From Streptomyces sp. SID13726 (GTDB taxonomy: Bacteria; Actinomycetota; Actinomycetes; Streptomycetales; Streptomycetaceae), in contig NZ_JAAGLY010000028.1 of NCBI RefSeq assembly GCF_010548375.1, positions 1 through 64,000 on the forward strand: a DNA stretch of 64,000 bases, read 5' to 3'. The notes below the pieces were generated by a model, which was not told where the DNA came from, did not search any database, and was given only the letters and a program-made list of their open reading frames with translations. Position 1 is the stretch's first letter. The number at the start of each line of letters is the position of its first letter. Below, piece by piece: positions 43,647 to 51,377 of the stretch. Position numbers and translations under genes: made by a program.

Positions 43647-44329
43647 AGATCGTTCTCCTCGGTGGTGCTGGGGTGGGTCTCGGGTGGGTCGACGTCGGCG
43701 AGTTCCGGCGGCAGGTGCGGTGGGGTGCCGCCGTCTTCGCGGATGAAGGCGCGGGCACTGCGGAGCCGGTACTTGGCTTCCAACACCCTTTCTGCGTAGT
43801 CGGCTTGGGCTAGTACGGCTTCCTCGCGTTCCGCCCGGTTGGGTGCCGTCTCGGCCTTCCAGCGCTCGTGCTTCTCGCCCTTCAGGGCGGCCAGGGCGGC
43901 GCGCTGGTGGCGGACGTGGGCACGGAAGGAACGGAGCATGCCGTCTTCCAAGCCGAAGTCCTCGCTGTCACCGGTGAACCAGCGCATGGCATCCCAGGTC
44001 GGTTCGGAGCGCTGAAGGGGAAGGCGCTGGACTCGGTGGACGTAGCCGACGGGGTAGAGCAGGCAGATCGGGTAGGTCCGCAGGGCTTTGGCGAGGACGA
44101 TGACGTCGACCAGGGGCAGGTTGGCTCGGCGGCCGGATTCCATGTTGGCGATCACGTTGCGCGGGATCGGGTGCCCGATCTCCTCACAGCGGTCCGCCAG
44201 GTCCTGGGCGCTCATCCCTAGCTCCTTCCTTCGTCTGCGGACTTCGGCGGCCACCGTGGCCATCACCTGGTCCACCCACTCCGGGACGTCGTCCTCGTCC
44301 CCTCCAGCATCCCAACCGCGTTGTGTCAT
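43643..44329 (-). CDS. XRE-family transcriptional regulator
   Basis: The 228-residue protein has an N-terminal helix-turn-helix: VRRRRKELGMSAQDLADRCE followed by PIPRNVIANMESGRR. The C-terminal part is helical, with a conserved CLLYPVGYVHRVQRLP and an acidic end. It is co-translated with the integrase (overlapping TTGA) and divergent from the excisionase-like gene. The spacer between them holds CATTAACTTCCCTAACG, an AT-rich stretch that may be its operator. It likely controls excision or integrase levels. Confidence 0.88.
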   Translation of the reverse strand: MTQRGWDAGGDEDDVPEWVDQVMATVAAEVRRRRKELGMSAQDLADRCEEIGHPIPRNVIANMESGRRANLPLVDVIVLAKALRTYPICLLYPVGYVHRVQRLPLQRSEPTWDAMRWFTGDSEDFGLEDGMLRSFRAHVRHQRAALAALKGEKHERWKAETAPNRAEREEAVLAQADYAERVLEAKYRLRSARAFIREDGGTPPHLPPELADVDPPETHPSTTEENDL

Positions 44330-44408
44330 GAGGACACATTAACTTCCCTAACGTTGATTCCATGGCTTGGAGACGAGCGCGATCGCCGTGTTCGCCGAGG
44401 GCTCAGTC

Positions 44409-44654
44409 ATGGATGGAGCGCGTATGCGCGAGAACGAACCCGCGGGCCGGGTGAAGGGCATGAGCCGTGAGGAGCTGCTTGAGCTTCCCGCTGCCGTTGA
44501 CCTGGAGACGGGCAATCGGGCGTTGGGGCTTGGGCGGAGCAAGGGGTACGAGCTGGCGAAGCGAGGCCAGTACCCGTGCAAGGTGCTGCGGCTGGGCAAC
44601 GCCTACCGGGTGGTGACTGCAGACCTGTTGGCTCTGTTGGGCCTGGCCGCGTGA
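44409..44654 (+). CDS. xis: Excisionase-like helix-turn-helix protein
   Basis: An 81-residue protein whose core, SREELLELPAAVDLETGNRA, GLGRSKGYELAKRGQYP and VLRLGNAYRVVTADLLALLG, matches the winged-helix excisionase/AlpA-type pattern common in Streptomyces elements. Starts at 44409, 44424 and 44460 are all possible; I prefer 44409, with GAGGG upstream. It should help excision with the integrase and may also start the downstream replication genes. The gene is divergent from xre-int. Confidence 0.8.
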   Translation: MDGARMRENEPAGRVKGMSREELLELPAAVDLETGNRALGLGRSKGYELAKRGQYPCKVLRLGNAYRVVTADLLALLGLAA

Positions 44655-44775
44655 GAGCGGGGAGCTGTAGCAGACCGTTCTGCGCTGAGCTGACACAGAA
44701 ACGCTGGACTGTTGCCGGGCGTCGACGTACGGTCCGTGTTCCCTCGCGATGGCCTGGCGCCCGCGAGAAAGGAGT

Positions 44776-44805
44776 GGGCCTCCGGCGGTGCAACGCCGGA
44801 GGCCC
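44776..44805 (+). promoter_or_regulatory. Perfect hairpin in the leader of the DUF3631 gene
   Basis: GGGCCTCCGGCG (44776-44787) pairs perfectly with CGCCGGAGGCCC (44794-44805), loop GTGCAA. It lies 121 bp after the excisionase stop and 82 bp before the next start. No T run follows. It could be an attenuator, a processing site or an RNA-level control. Confidence 0.6.
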
Positions 44806-44887
44806 GAGCAACCCCGAACGGCCCTGGAAGAACCAACCCGGCGGCAAGGGCATGCGAGCCCGCCACCGCCAGACGAGGAGCTGCCGA

Positions 44888-46162
44888 GTGCAACCCGAGA
44901 ACCCCGAGTCCTATTCCGCCCTTGCCAAGGCTGTCTGGCCCGCAACCGCCGTCCCCGGCCGGCCCGGCGCCCACCTGCGCGCCGCGCAGGCTGACGGCGC
45001 CGACGCGGCGGAGACGCCGAGTGGCCTGGAGGCGATTCCCGATGCGGAGCCGACCCTCGGCTCGAAGCTGCTGGATGAACTGCGCGCGCAGATCGCCCAG
45101 TTCGTGATCCCGCCATCGCAGGAGGCTCTGGACGCGATCACCCTGTGGGTGGCGGCGACGCACCTACAGCCCGCGTGGCAGCACGCCCCGCGCCTTGCGG
45201 TGGTGGGTCCGGCGAAGCGGTGCGGCAAGTCGCGTCTCCTCGACGTGCTGACCGAGACGGTCCACGAACCGATGCTCACCATCAACACCACACCGGCGGC
45301 CATCTTCCGATCGATCACCGAGGAGAACCCGCCCACGCTCCTGGTGGACGAGGCCGACACCATCTTCGGCACACCGAAGATGGCCGAGAAGAACGAGGAG
45401 ATGCGCGGCCTGCTCAACGCAGGCCACCAGCGCAACCGGTACGTCACCCGGGTCGTCGGCAACGACCACACCCCGCACCGCTTCGCTACGTTCGCCATGG
45501 CGGCCATCGCGGGGATCGGCGACCTGCCCGACACGGTCATGGACCGGGCAGTGGTGATCCGTATGCGGCGCCGGGCCGAGGGCGAGAAGGTCAAGCCGTT
45601 CCGGTCGCGGCGTGACATCCCGGCCCTGAATGAGTTGCGCGACCGTCTGCACGCGTGGGCCAGGCCGCTGCTGGACGAGGCCGCGGACCTGGAGCCGGAC
45701 ATGCCGGTCGAGGACCGTGCCGCGGACACCTGGGAACCTCTGGTTATCGTCGCCGACCTGGCCGGTGGCTGCTGGCCCCGGCTGGCGCGGGTTGCCTGTG
45801 CGCGGATGGTCGCCGCCGAAGAGGTGGCCGAGGAGGACCACCCCAGCGGTGCGCGGATCCTCGCTGACATCCGCCGGGTCTTCGTCGCCCAGCGCGAGGT
45901 GGACAGCCTGTCCACCGAGGAACTCCTCCATTACCTGCGCCAGGACCCCGAGGCCCCGTGGGCGGAATGGGGACGCGGCGGGCTGGACGCGCGTGAACTG
46001 GGCAGGATGCTGCGCGCGTACGAGATCAAGTCCGGCAATGTGCGCATGGCTGACCGGACGCAGCGCAAGGGCTATATGCGCAACAAGTTCCTCGACGCCT
46101 GGCGCCGGTACTGCCCCGCCGTCCACCCCGTCGACGCCGACACCACTCGCGGCGAGGACTGA
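44888..46162 (+). CDS. DUF3631 domain ATPase of the mobile element
   Basis: The 424-residue protein starts at GTG 44888 after GAGGAG. Residues about 107-117 form a Walker A-like VVGPAKRCGKSRLLD and 151-160 a Walker B LLVDEADTIFG. MRGLLNAGHQ, RFATFAMAAIAGIGDLPDTV and DRAVVIRMRRR follow, as in the DUF3631 family found in actinobacterial plasmids and integrative elements. The C-terminal part has a winged-helix-like region. It is probably a replication or partition helicase/primase partner. The longer upstream frame lacks a good start. Confidence 0.85.
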   Translation: MQPENPESYSALAKAVWPATAVPGRPGAHLRAAQADGADAAETPSGLEAIPDAEPTLGSKLLDELRAQIAQFVIPPSQEALDAITLWVAATHLQPAWQHAPRLAVVGPAKRCGKSRLLDVLTETVHEPMLTINTTPAAIFRSITEENPPTLLVDEADTIFGTPKMAEKNEEMRGLLNAGHQRNRYVTRVVGNDHTPHRFATFAMAAIAGIGDLPDTVMDRAVVIRMRRRAEGEKVKPFRSRRDIPALNELRDRLHAWARPLLDEAADLEPDMPVEDRAADTWEPLVIVADLAGGCWPRLARVACARMVAAEEVAEEDHPSGARILADIRRVFVAQREVDSLSTEELLHYLRQDPEAPWAEWGRGGLDARELGRMLRAYEIKSGNVRMADRTQRKGYMRNKFLDAWRRYCPAVHPVDADTTRGED

Positions 46163-46381
46163 GGCCCTCTCCCGGTTGCCGTCCCTGCCGTCCCTGCCGT
46201 GATCTCGCAGGTCAAAGGGCATGCAGCCAAGACGGGAACCGGGGCCAAGACGGCACCGCGATCGACCATCGCAGCCCGCCGCCAAGACGCCGCCCTCATC
46301 CGTCTTGCGCCGTCCCCCGCCGTCCTGCCGTATCACCGCAGGTCACAGCCCCGCCCACTGGGACGGACGATGCAACGCCTC

Positions 46382-46398
46382 TGTCCCGACTCGGGACA
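46382..46398. repeat. Palindrome 1 of a related pair in the DUF3631-DUF2637 spacer
   Basis: TGTCCCG-ACT-CGGGACA has 7-bp perfect arms and the same ACT centre as palindrome 2. The 46163-46593 spacer has no gene. Confidence 0.75.
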
Positions 46399-46431
46399 CG
46401 GTCCATCCGCAACCAAGCCCTGCAGAACGCC

Positions 46432-46466
46432 CCTGCGTCGTGTTCCGACTCGGAACACGACGCAGG
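46432..46466. repeat. Palindrome 2: 16-bp perfect arms, same core
   Basis: CCTGCGTCGTGTTCCG (46432-46447), ACT, CGGAACACGACGCAGG (46451-46466). The core TGTTCCGACTCGGAACA differs from palindrome 1 by one symmetric change (TGTCCCG/TGTTCCG). A pair of related dyads suggests operator or origin sites for one protein of the element. Confidence 0.85.
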
Positions 46467-46593
46467 CGGCACCCGCCAGGACGGAGAGCCGAGGCGGTTG
46501 CCGTACCTGCTCTGACCTGCGCTTGCAACGGCCAAGACGGCAAAGACGCACCACACCACTACCCCAGGAGTACCCCGCTTGAGGATCCCTCGC

Positions 46594-47520
46594 ATGTCCC
46601 GTCGCCGAGACCGCCCGCTGCGGGGCGACCAGCCCGGCCTGGAGCAGCCGGCGAAGAGGAAGCTGACTGCGGAGCAGTACGTGCTCCGCACGGCCGGCGT
46701 CGTCATCGTGGCCCTTACCGCCGGTGCGTTCTGGCTCTCCTACGCACACCTGGCGGACGTCGCCGCCCAACATGGACTCCGCGACTCGCCGACCCGCCGA
46801 TGGGCGTGGCCCGCGACGCTGGACGCGTTCATCGTCGCGGGCGAGCTGCTCATGCTCCGTGCGGGCCTGCGCCGTGTCACCGACAAATGGGCCATCAGCG
46901 TCACCGTCATCGGATCGGTCGGCTCCATCGGGCTCAACGTGGCCGGGGTGACAGGCACGCGCGAAGTCGACAGCGTGCCGCTGCTCGACTATGTGGTCGC
47001 CGCGGTTCCCCCGGCCGCCGCGATGGTGGCCTTCGGCGTGCTGATGCGGCAGATCCACGAACTCGTCGCACAGCCTGCTGTCGACCGTTCGGCCCCTGAT
47101 TCAGCGCAGGTGCCGCAACCACCGGCCACCCCATCCGTCCACCCCGCCGAGGCGCCGGCCATCGCAGTCGGCCCGTCTGCCGAGGCTCCGGCCGAGGGCG
47201 TGCGGCCTGCCGGCCTACTGGTTCAGCCCGGTCGGACCACCGAGCCGCCGACCGCCACATCCGTCCAGCCGCCGGAATCGCCCGCCGATGCCGCAGCAGG
47301 CAAGCCGCGCGGTGGGCGTCCGCCCGGCGCCTCGCTTGAGGTACTCGTGGAGATCGGCAGGGCTGCAGCCGCTGAGCAGGGCAAGCTCACCCGGACGGTC
47401 GTCCGAAAGGCAGTTGAGGACAAGGGGCTGACGATCGGCAGCAAGCGGCTGACCGACGTGATGGACATCCTCCGGGCCGAACCCGAAGCCCCAGCCGAGA
47501 CCGACCGGCCCGACGACTGA
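46594..47520 (+). CDS. DUF2637 domain membrane protein
   Basis: The protein has about 308 residues from ATG 46594 (TTG 46579, with AGGAG nine bases upstream, is also possible). Four hydrophobic segments form the DUF2637 domain: GVVIVALTAGAFWLSYAHL, WPATLDAFIVAGELLML, VIGSVGSIGLNVAG, and the segment ending AAAMVAFGVLM. A Pro/Ala-rich linker leads to a C-terminal DNA-binding-like region with RGGRPPGASLEVLVEIGR and RKAVEDKGLTIGSKRL. DUF2637 proteins are typical of Streptomyces plasmids and integrative elements and are linked to transfer or spread. It precedes mobC. Confidence 0.85.
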   Translation: MSRRRDRPLRGDQPGLEQPAKRKLTAEQYVLRTAGVVIVALTAGAFWLSYAHLADVAAQHGLRDSPTRRWAWPATLDAFIVAGELLMLRAGLRRVTDKWAISVTVIGSVGSIGLNVAGVTGTREVDSVPLLDYVVAAVPPAAAMVAFGVLMRQIHELVAQPAVDRSAPDSAQVPQPPATPSVHPAEAPAIAVGPSAEAPAEGVRPAGLLVQPGRTTEPPTATSVQPPESPADAAAGKPRGGRPPGASLEVLVEIGRAAAAEQGKLTRTVVRKAVEDKGLTIGSKRLTDVMDILRAEPEAPAETDRPDD

Positions 47521-47532
47521 CCGGAACCGCCA

Positions 47533-47563
47533 CCGGATGACCGGAACTCTTCCGGTCATCCGG
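47533..47563. repeat. 14-bp perfect inverted repeat before mobC (oriT candidate)
   Basis: CCGGATGACCGGAA (47533-47546), CTC, TTCCGGTCATCCGG (47550-47563). It lies 13 bp after the DUF2637 stop and 130 bp before mobC. It could be a terminator, or part of oriT, since relaxase systems often have the nick region next to mobC. Confidence 0.7.
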
Positions 47564-47692
47564 CCCGCCGGTCACCGCCCCGCGCAACGCACGAACGTCC
47601 AAACCTGTGGAAGAGGCGGCAGCCGCCCGAACTCCACCTGATCTCCGCGGTGACTCGCACGCCCTCCCCGCCCCTTCTCCGGAGAACCGTCC

Positions 47693-48436
47693 ATGACGCA
47701 CGACCCGCTCCACTCCGAGGACACGCCCGCCGAGCTGCCGACGCTGACGAAGTCCCCTACGCTGATGGACCGTTGGCGCCGCGCGTTCGGACGACCTGCC
47801 CCGGGCGGAGCCAGTAGTACCCCGAGTCCGACTCACGGCCGGTCTTCGGGGGTCTCCGCCCCGGGGGTGGCGGAGGAGGCCCAGCGCCAGGGGGCGCCAG
47901 GCCAGGACGTCGGGACCGAGGGCGGCCCCGACGAGGACACGCTCCGCACCGTCCAGTGCGAGACCCTGCGTCCCGTACGTGCCACCGACACCGTCGAAAG
48001 CGTCGGCGGTGAGCCTGTCGTGAAGAGCGTTCAGCCCACGATCCGCCGCTTCACCGGAGACAAACGCAAGGAGCGTGTCGGCCCCCTGCGCTTCACGACC
48101 GATCAGCTCGCCCTCCTCGAGGAGGCCACTGCCGAGCACGGCTACAAGGGCGAGGGCGGCTTCGCCGCCGACGTGGTCGTCGCGTTCATCATCGGTCGGT
48201 TCACCGCCAACCTGCCTTTGTCCGAGGACCGCCGCCGCACGCACATCTTCCGCGCCCAGGTCCTGCGCCAGCTCAACCGGATCGGCGTCAACGTCAACCA
48301 GATTGCACGCGCCCTCAACAGCGACCACACCCCACCCGACATCCGCCAGCATCTGACCGAACTCCACGTTCTGCTGGAGCTGATCGCCGAGGCCCTGCGT
48401 CAGCCCACGGACCCGGACACGGAGGCAGCCGCGTGA
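47693..48436 (+). CDS. mobC: MobC-like relaxosome accessory protein
   Basis: The 247-residue protein has a long disordered N terminus. The ribbon-helix-helix/MobC region is C-terminal, with RVGPLRFTTDQLALLEEATAE and LRQLNRIGVNVNQIARALNS, which is the usual MobC hallmark. It should bind oriT and help the relaxase. The stop overlaps the relaxase start as GTGA, so the pair is co-translated. Confidence 0.88.
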   Translation: MTHDPLHSEDTPAELPTLTKSPTLMDRWRRAFGRPAPGGASSTPSPTHGRSSGVSAPGVAEEAQRQGAPGQDVGTEGGPDEDTLRTVQCETLRPVRATDTVESVGGEPVVKSVQPTIRRFTGDKRKERVGPLRFTTDQLALLEEATAEHGYKGEGGFAADVVVAFIIGRFTANLPLSEDRRRTHIFRAQVLRQLNRIGVNVNQIARALNSDHTPPDIRQHLTELHVLLELIAEALRQPTDPDTEAAA

Positions 48437-50148
48437 TCGCCGCCATCAAACCGGCCGGGTCCAACACCCGCGGCCTGCTCGCCTACCTCTACGGCCCCGG
48501 CGACCACGACGAGCACCTCGACCCGCACATCGTCGTGGGATTCGCGATGCTCGGCATGCCCGACCCCGGCCGCGACGAGAACGCCACCCTCAGCGAACTC
48601 GCCCGCTACCTCGACGAGCCCGTGCGGCTGCGCAACAGCGAGTTCGGCAGGAAGGTCACCGATCATGTCTGGCACTGCCCGGTGCGCGCCGCACCCGAGG
48701 ACCGCTACCTCTCCGACACCGAGTGGGGCGAGATCGCCCAGCGCATCGTCCAGGCCGCCGGCATCGCCCCTGCCGGTGACGATCTCGCCTGCCGCTGGAT
48801 CGCCGTACGCCACGCCGACGACCACATCCACATCCTCGCCACCACCGTCCGCGAAGACGGCCGCCGCCCCAAACTCCACGACAGCGGCATCCGCGTCGGC
48901 GATGCCTGCCGCGAGATCGAAAAGGACTACGGGCTCAGGCAGTTGAAGAAGGGCGACCGCACCGGCGCCCGCCGCCCCACCCAGGCCGAGATGCACAAGG
49001 CCGAACGCCTCGGCTGGGAACAGCCCAGCCGCGAGTGGCTCCAGGACCGCATCCGCGCCGCCATCCCGCACGTGACCAACGCCGAGGAATTCATCGCCTA
49101 CCTCGAAGCCAGCGGCGTCGAGGTCCAGGTCCGGCGCGGCCCGTCAGGTGACCTCCTCGGCTACGCCGCCGGCCGCCCCGGCGACGTCAACGAGGCCGGC
49201 GAGCAGATCTACCACCCCGGAAGCAAGATCTCCCCCGACCTCTCCCTGCCCAAGATCACGGCCCGCCTCGAATCCAGCCGGCCCGAGGAACACCCCACCG
49301 CCCGCCGCAACCACCCCAGCACCCCCTGGCACCAAGCGACCGACGCCCTCGACACCCTCCACAGCGACCTCGCCGACGACACCCACGCCCAGGCCCACAT
49401 CACCGCCCTCGGCGAACTACTGGAAGCCACCGCCCAGAAGGCACCCGCCAACCTGCGCACCGAACTCCAGGCCGCCGCCAAGGCGTTCGCCCGAGCCCAG
49501 CGCTCTCAGATCCGGGCGGAAGACCGCGCCGCCCACGCCCTGCGCAGCGCGGCCCGCGACATCGTCCACACCGCCACCGGCCCCGACGGCAGCGCACTGG
49601 CAGCCATGGTCGCAGCCCTCGTCTGGGCCGCCATCGTCGCCGCCCGCTGGCACGAAGCGAAGAACCACGCCCACCAGGCCGACGCCGACCTGCCGGCCGT
49701 CCAGCACCTCCAGATGGCCGCCGACCGCGCCCTTGCTCCGACTCTCGCCGAACTCACAGCCCGACCGCCCAGGGAGCAAACCCGCCGCGTTCTCGCGAAC
49801 GACGTACGAGCAGCCGTCCCCGACCACGCCGAGCGCATCATCGCCGACCCGGCCTGGCCGGCACTTGCCACCGTCCTCGCCGACGCCGACGCCCGCGGCC
49901 ACCAACCCCACCAGCTCCTCAAGGAGGCTGCTGCCCAGCGCGAGTTGACCAGCGCCCGCCAACCTGCCCGGGTGCTGATCACCCGTATTCAGCACACCGG
50001 CCGGAACCCTGCCCCGAACCGCCGCGCTGAAGCTGCCCGCCGACGCTCGACCATCACACCCTCGGTCCGCGTCCAGCAGATCCAAAACGGTCAGACTCCA
50101 TCGACGAATACGACGCCTGCCGAACAGCAGCACCGACGGCGCCGTTAG
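48433..50148 (+). CDS. mobA: MobA/VirD2-type relaxase
   Basis: The 571-residue protein starts MIAAIKPAGSNTRGLLAYLY, where Tyr18 or Tyr20 is the probable DNA-joining residue. The HUH site is HADDHIHI (His127, His131, His133). These features define the relaxase domain (about 1-220). A long helical Ala/Arg-rich C-terminal region with a coiled stretch follows, which may contact the recipient transfer channel. It nicks oriT for mobilization. It is coupled to mobC by GTGA and is followed by a hairpin that faces the lanthipeptide operon. Confidence 0.92.
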   Translation: MIAAIKPAGSNTRGLLAYLYGPGDHDEHLDPHIVVGFAMLGMPDPGRDENATLSELARYLDEPVRLRNSEFGRKVTDHVWHCPVRAAPEDRYLSDTEWGEIAQRIVQAAGIAPAGDDLACRWIAVRHADDHIHILATTVREDGRRPKLHDSGIRVGDACREIEKDYGLRQLKKGDRTGARRPTQAEMHKAERLGWEQPSREWLQDRIRAAIPHVTNAEEFIAYLEASGVEVQVRRGPSGDLLGYAAGRPGDVNEAGEQIYHPGSKISPDLSLPKITARLESSRPEEHPTARRNHPSTPWHQATDALDTLHSDLADDTHAQAHITALGELLEATAQKAPANLRTELQAAAKAFARAQRSQIRAEDRAAHALRSAARDIVHTATGPDGSALAAMVAALVWAAIVAARWHEAKNHAHQADADLPAVQHLQMAADRALAPTLAELTARPPREQTRRVLANDVRAAVPDHAERIIADPAWPALATVLADADARGHQPHQLLKEAAAQRELTSARQPARVLITRIQHTGRNPAPNRRAEAARRRSTITPSVRVQQIQNGQTPSTNTTPAEQQHRRRR

Positions 50149-50154
50149 GCACCG

Positions 50155-51288
50155 TCAGAGCCGCAGGGGTTGCGTTCCTCCGGGATCGGAGGAACGTGCG
50201 AGGCTTTCCCGGATCACGCGATCACTGGCGCGCAGAGCCGCCGTCAGTCCTCCTCGCAGCTCGTTCGGGAGGTTCCCTGAGCCAAGGGCGCAGGCGCGTA
50301 CCAGCGCGCGACAGTCCTGCACTTGCCGGTCCGTGGCGGTCTCGGTGAACAGAGGATGAGCCAAGCTCTCGCGAGCCGCATAGCCGTCTTCGGCGTCTGT
50401 CGTCCTGCGGTGGAGGTCCTCGACGATGCGGTGCGCGGCTAGCGCCTCGGCGGAACCGATCGCGTCGAGGACCGTAAGTCCGAGCCGGGTGCCGAAGACG
50501 GTCATCCCGGGTTCGGTCTTCCGTCCGGAGTAGACCGTCACCAGGCCCGCCAGATGCCCGTCGATCGGCTGCCCGGCGTCACGGCGGCATAGGACGGTCA
50601 GGCATGTCGTGACGGCTTGTTCCCACGGATCGTCGGGCATCGTGTCGGCGAGGAGGGCAGCGGCCCACGCGGTGTCACCCGCAACGAGTGCGGCGAGGAC
50701 GGCGACCTGCCGACCGTCGAGCATCCGCTTTCCGATGCCATGGTGGGCTTCGATATGCGCCAGCGCCTCGGCCCATCGCCCCTCGGCGGTGAGGGTGCGC
50801 GTGCCGTCGGCGAGGAGGACGCGCCACAGCCATGCGCGAACTTCCTGGCGGTCTTCGCCGGTCGCAGTGAGGCTCGCGGGTACGGTGACGCCCTCGAACC
50901 GGGCGGCTGCGCCCGCCTCGACGGCCTTGTACAGGTTGAGGAGCCGCTGCCGACCCTCATCGGCGTGGCCGGCGCGGATCTGGAGGCGAGCGAGATTGAC
51001 GACCGGTTCCAGTCCCCGGATCGCGCTCATGCCGGGCAGGGGGCAGGCGTGGAGGTAGGCGGCGGCGTGCTGGTGGCACATCTCGCGGGCGAGGTCGGGG
51101 AGGTCGAGATCGGAGGCGATGAGTGCGGCTTGGTTGTAGACGGCCGATGCGAGTCCCTGGTCGGCCTTCTTCACCGCGGTGTCTGCCAGGTCGACGAGCG
51201 CGCGCACGCGCTCAGGCAGGGGCAGGCAGGTGGGTCGGAATCGGGCGACGAGCGGGAAGCGCTGGGCTGTGGAGCCGTGTGGGTCCAT
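50155..51288 (-). CDS. Helical protein at the end of the lanthipeptide operon
   Basis: The 377-residue protein starts at ATG 51288 after AAGGGGG. It is almost wholly helical with TPR-like spacing, for example LPERVRALVDLADTAVKKAD, NLARLQIRAGHADEGRQRLL and LAALVAGDTAWAAALLADTM. No catalytic motif is seen. It is the last gene of the minus-strand operon, after the methyltransferase, which suggests a role with the lanthipeptide (scaffold, regulation or immunity), but this is unproven. Its C-terminal codons overlap a terminator hairpin. Confidence 0.7.
   Translation of the reverse strand: MDPHGSTAQRFPLVARFRPTCLPLPERVRALVDLADTAVKKADQGLASAVYNQAALIASDLDLPDLAREMCHQHAAAYLHACPLPGMSAIRGLEPVVNLARLQIRAGHADEGRQRLLNLYKAVEAGAAARFEGVTVPASLTATGEDRQEVRAWLWRVLLADGTRTLTAEGRWAEALAHIEAHHGIGKRMLDGRQVAVLAALVAGDTAWAAALLADTMPDDPWEQAVTTCLTVLCRRDAGQPIDGHLAGLVTVYSGRKTEPGMTVFGTRLGLTVLDAIGSAEALAAHRIVEDLHRRTTDAEDGYAARESLAHPLFTETATDRQVQDCRALVRACALGSGNLPNELRGGLTAALRASDRVIRESLARSSDPGGTQPLRL
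50173..50196. terminator. Hairpin between convergent mobA and lanthipeptide operon
   Basis: CGTTCCTCCG (50173-50182) pairs perfectly with CGGAGGAACG (50187-50196), loop GGAT. It lies inside the last codons of the 50155 gene and just past the mobA stop, so it can serve both transcripts. Confidence 0.65.
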
Positions 51289-51377
51289 GGATCCCCCTTG
51301 TCGAGAGTGAGGAGTGCTGAGGCGGCGGTGCCCGCCAGCCACGTGTCGACGGGCACCGTCCGATACGCGTGGGGGCG

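Noticed and set aside
46199..46582. A 127-codon frame in the DUF3631-DUF2637 spacer
   Set aside because: No ribosome site or recognisable sequence, and it runs across both palindromes; the spacer is more likely a control or origin region.
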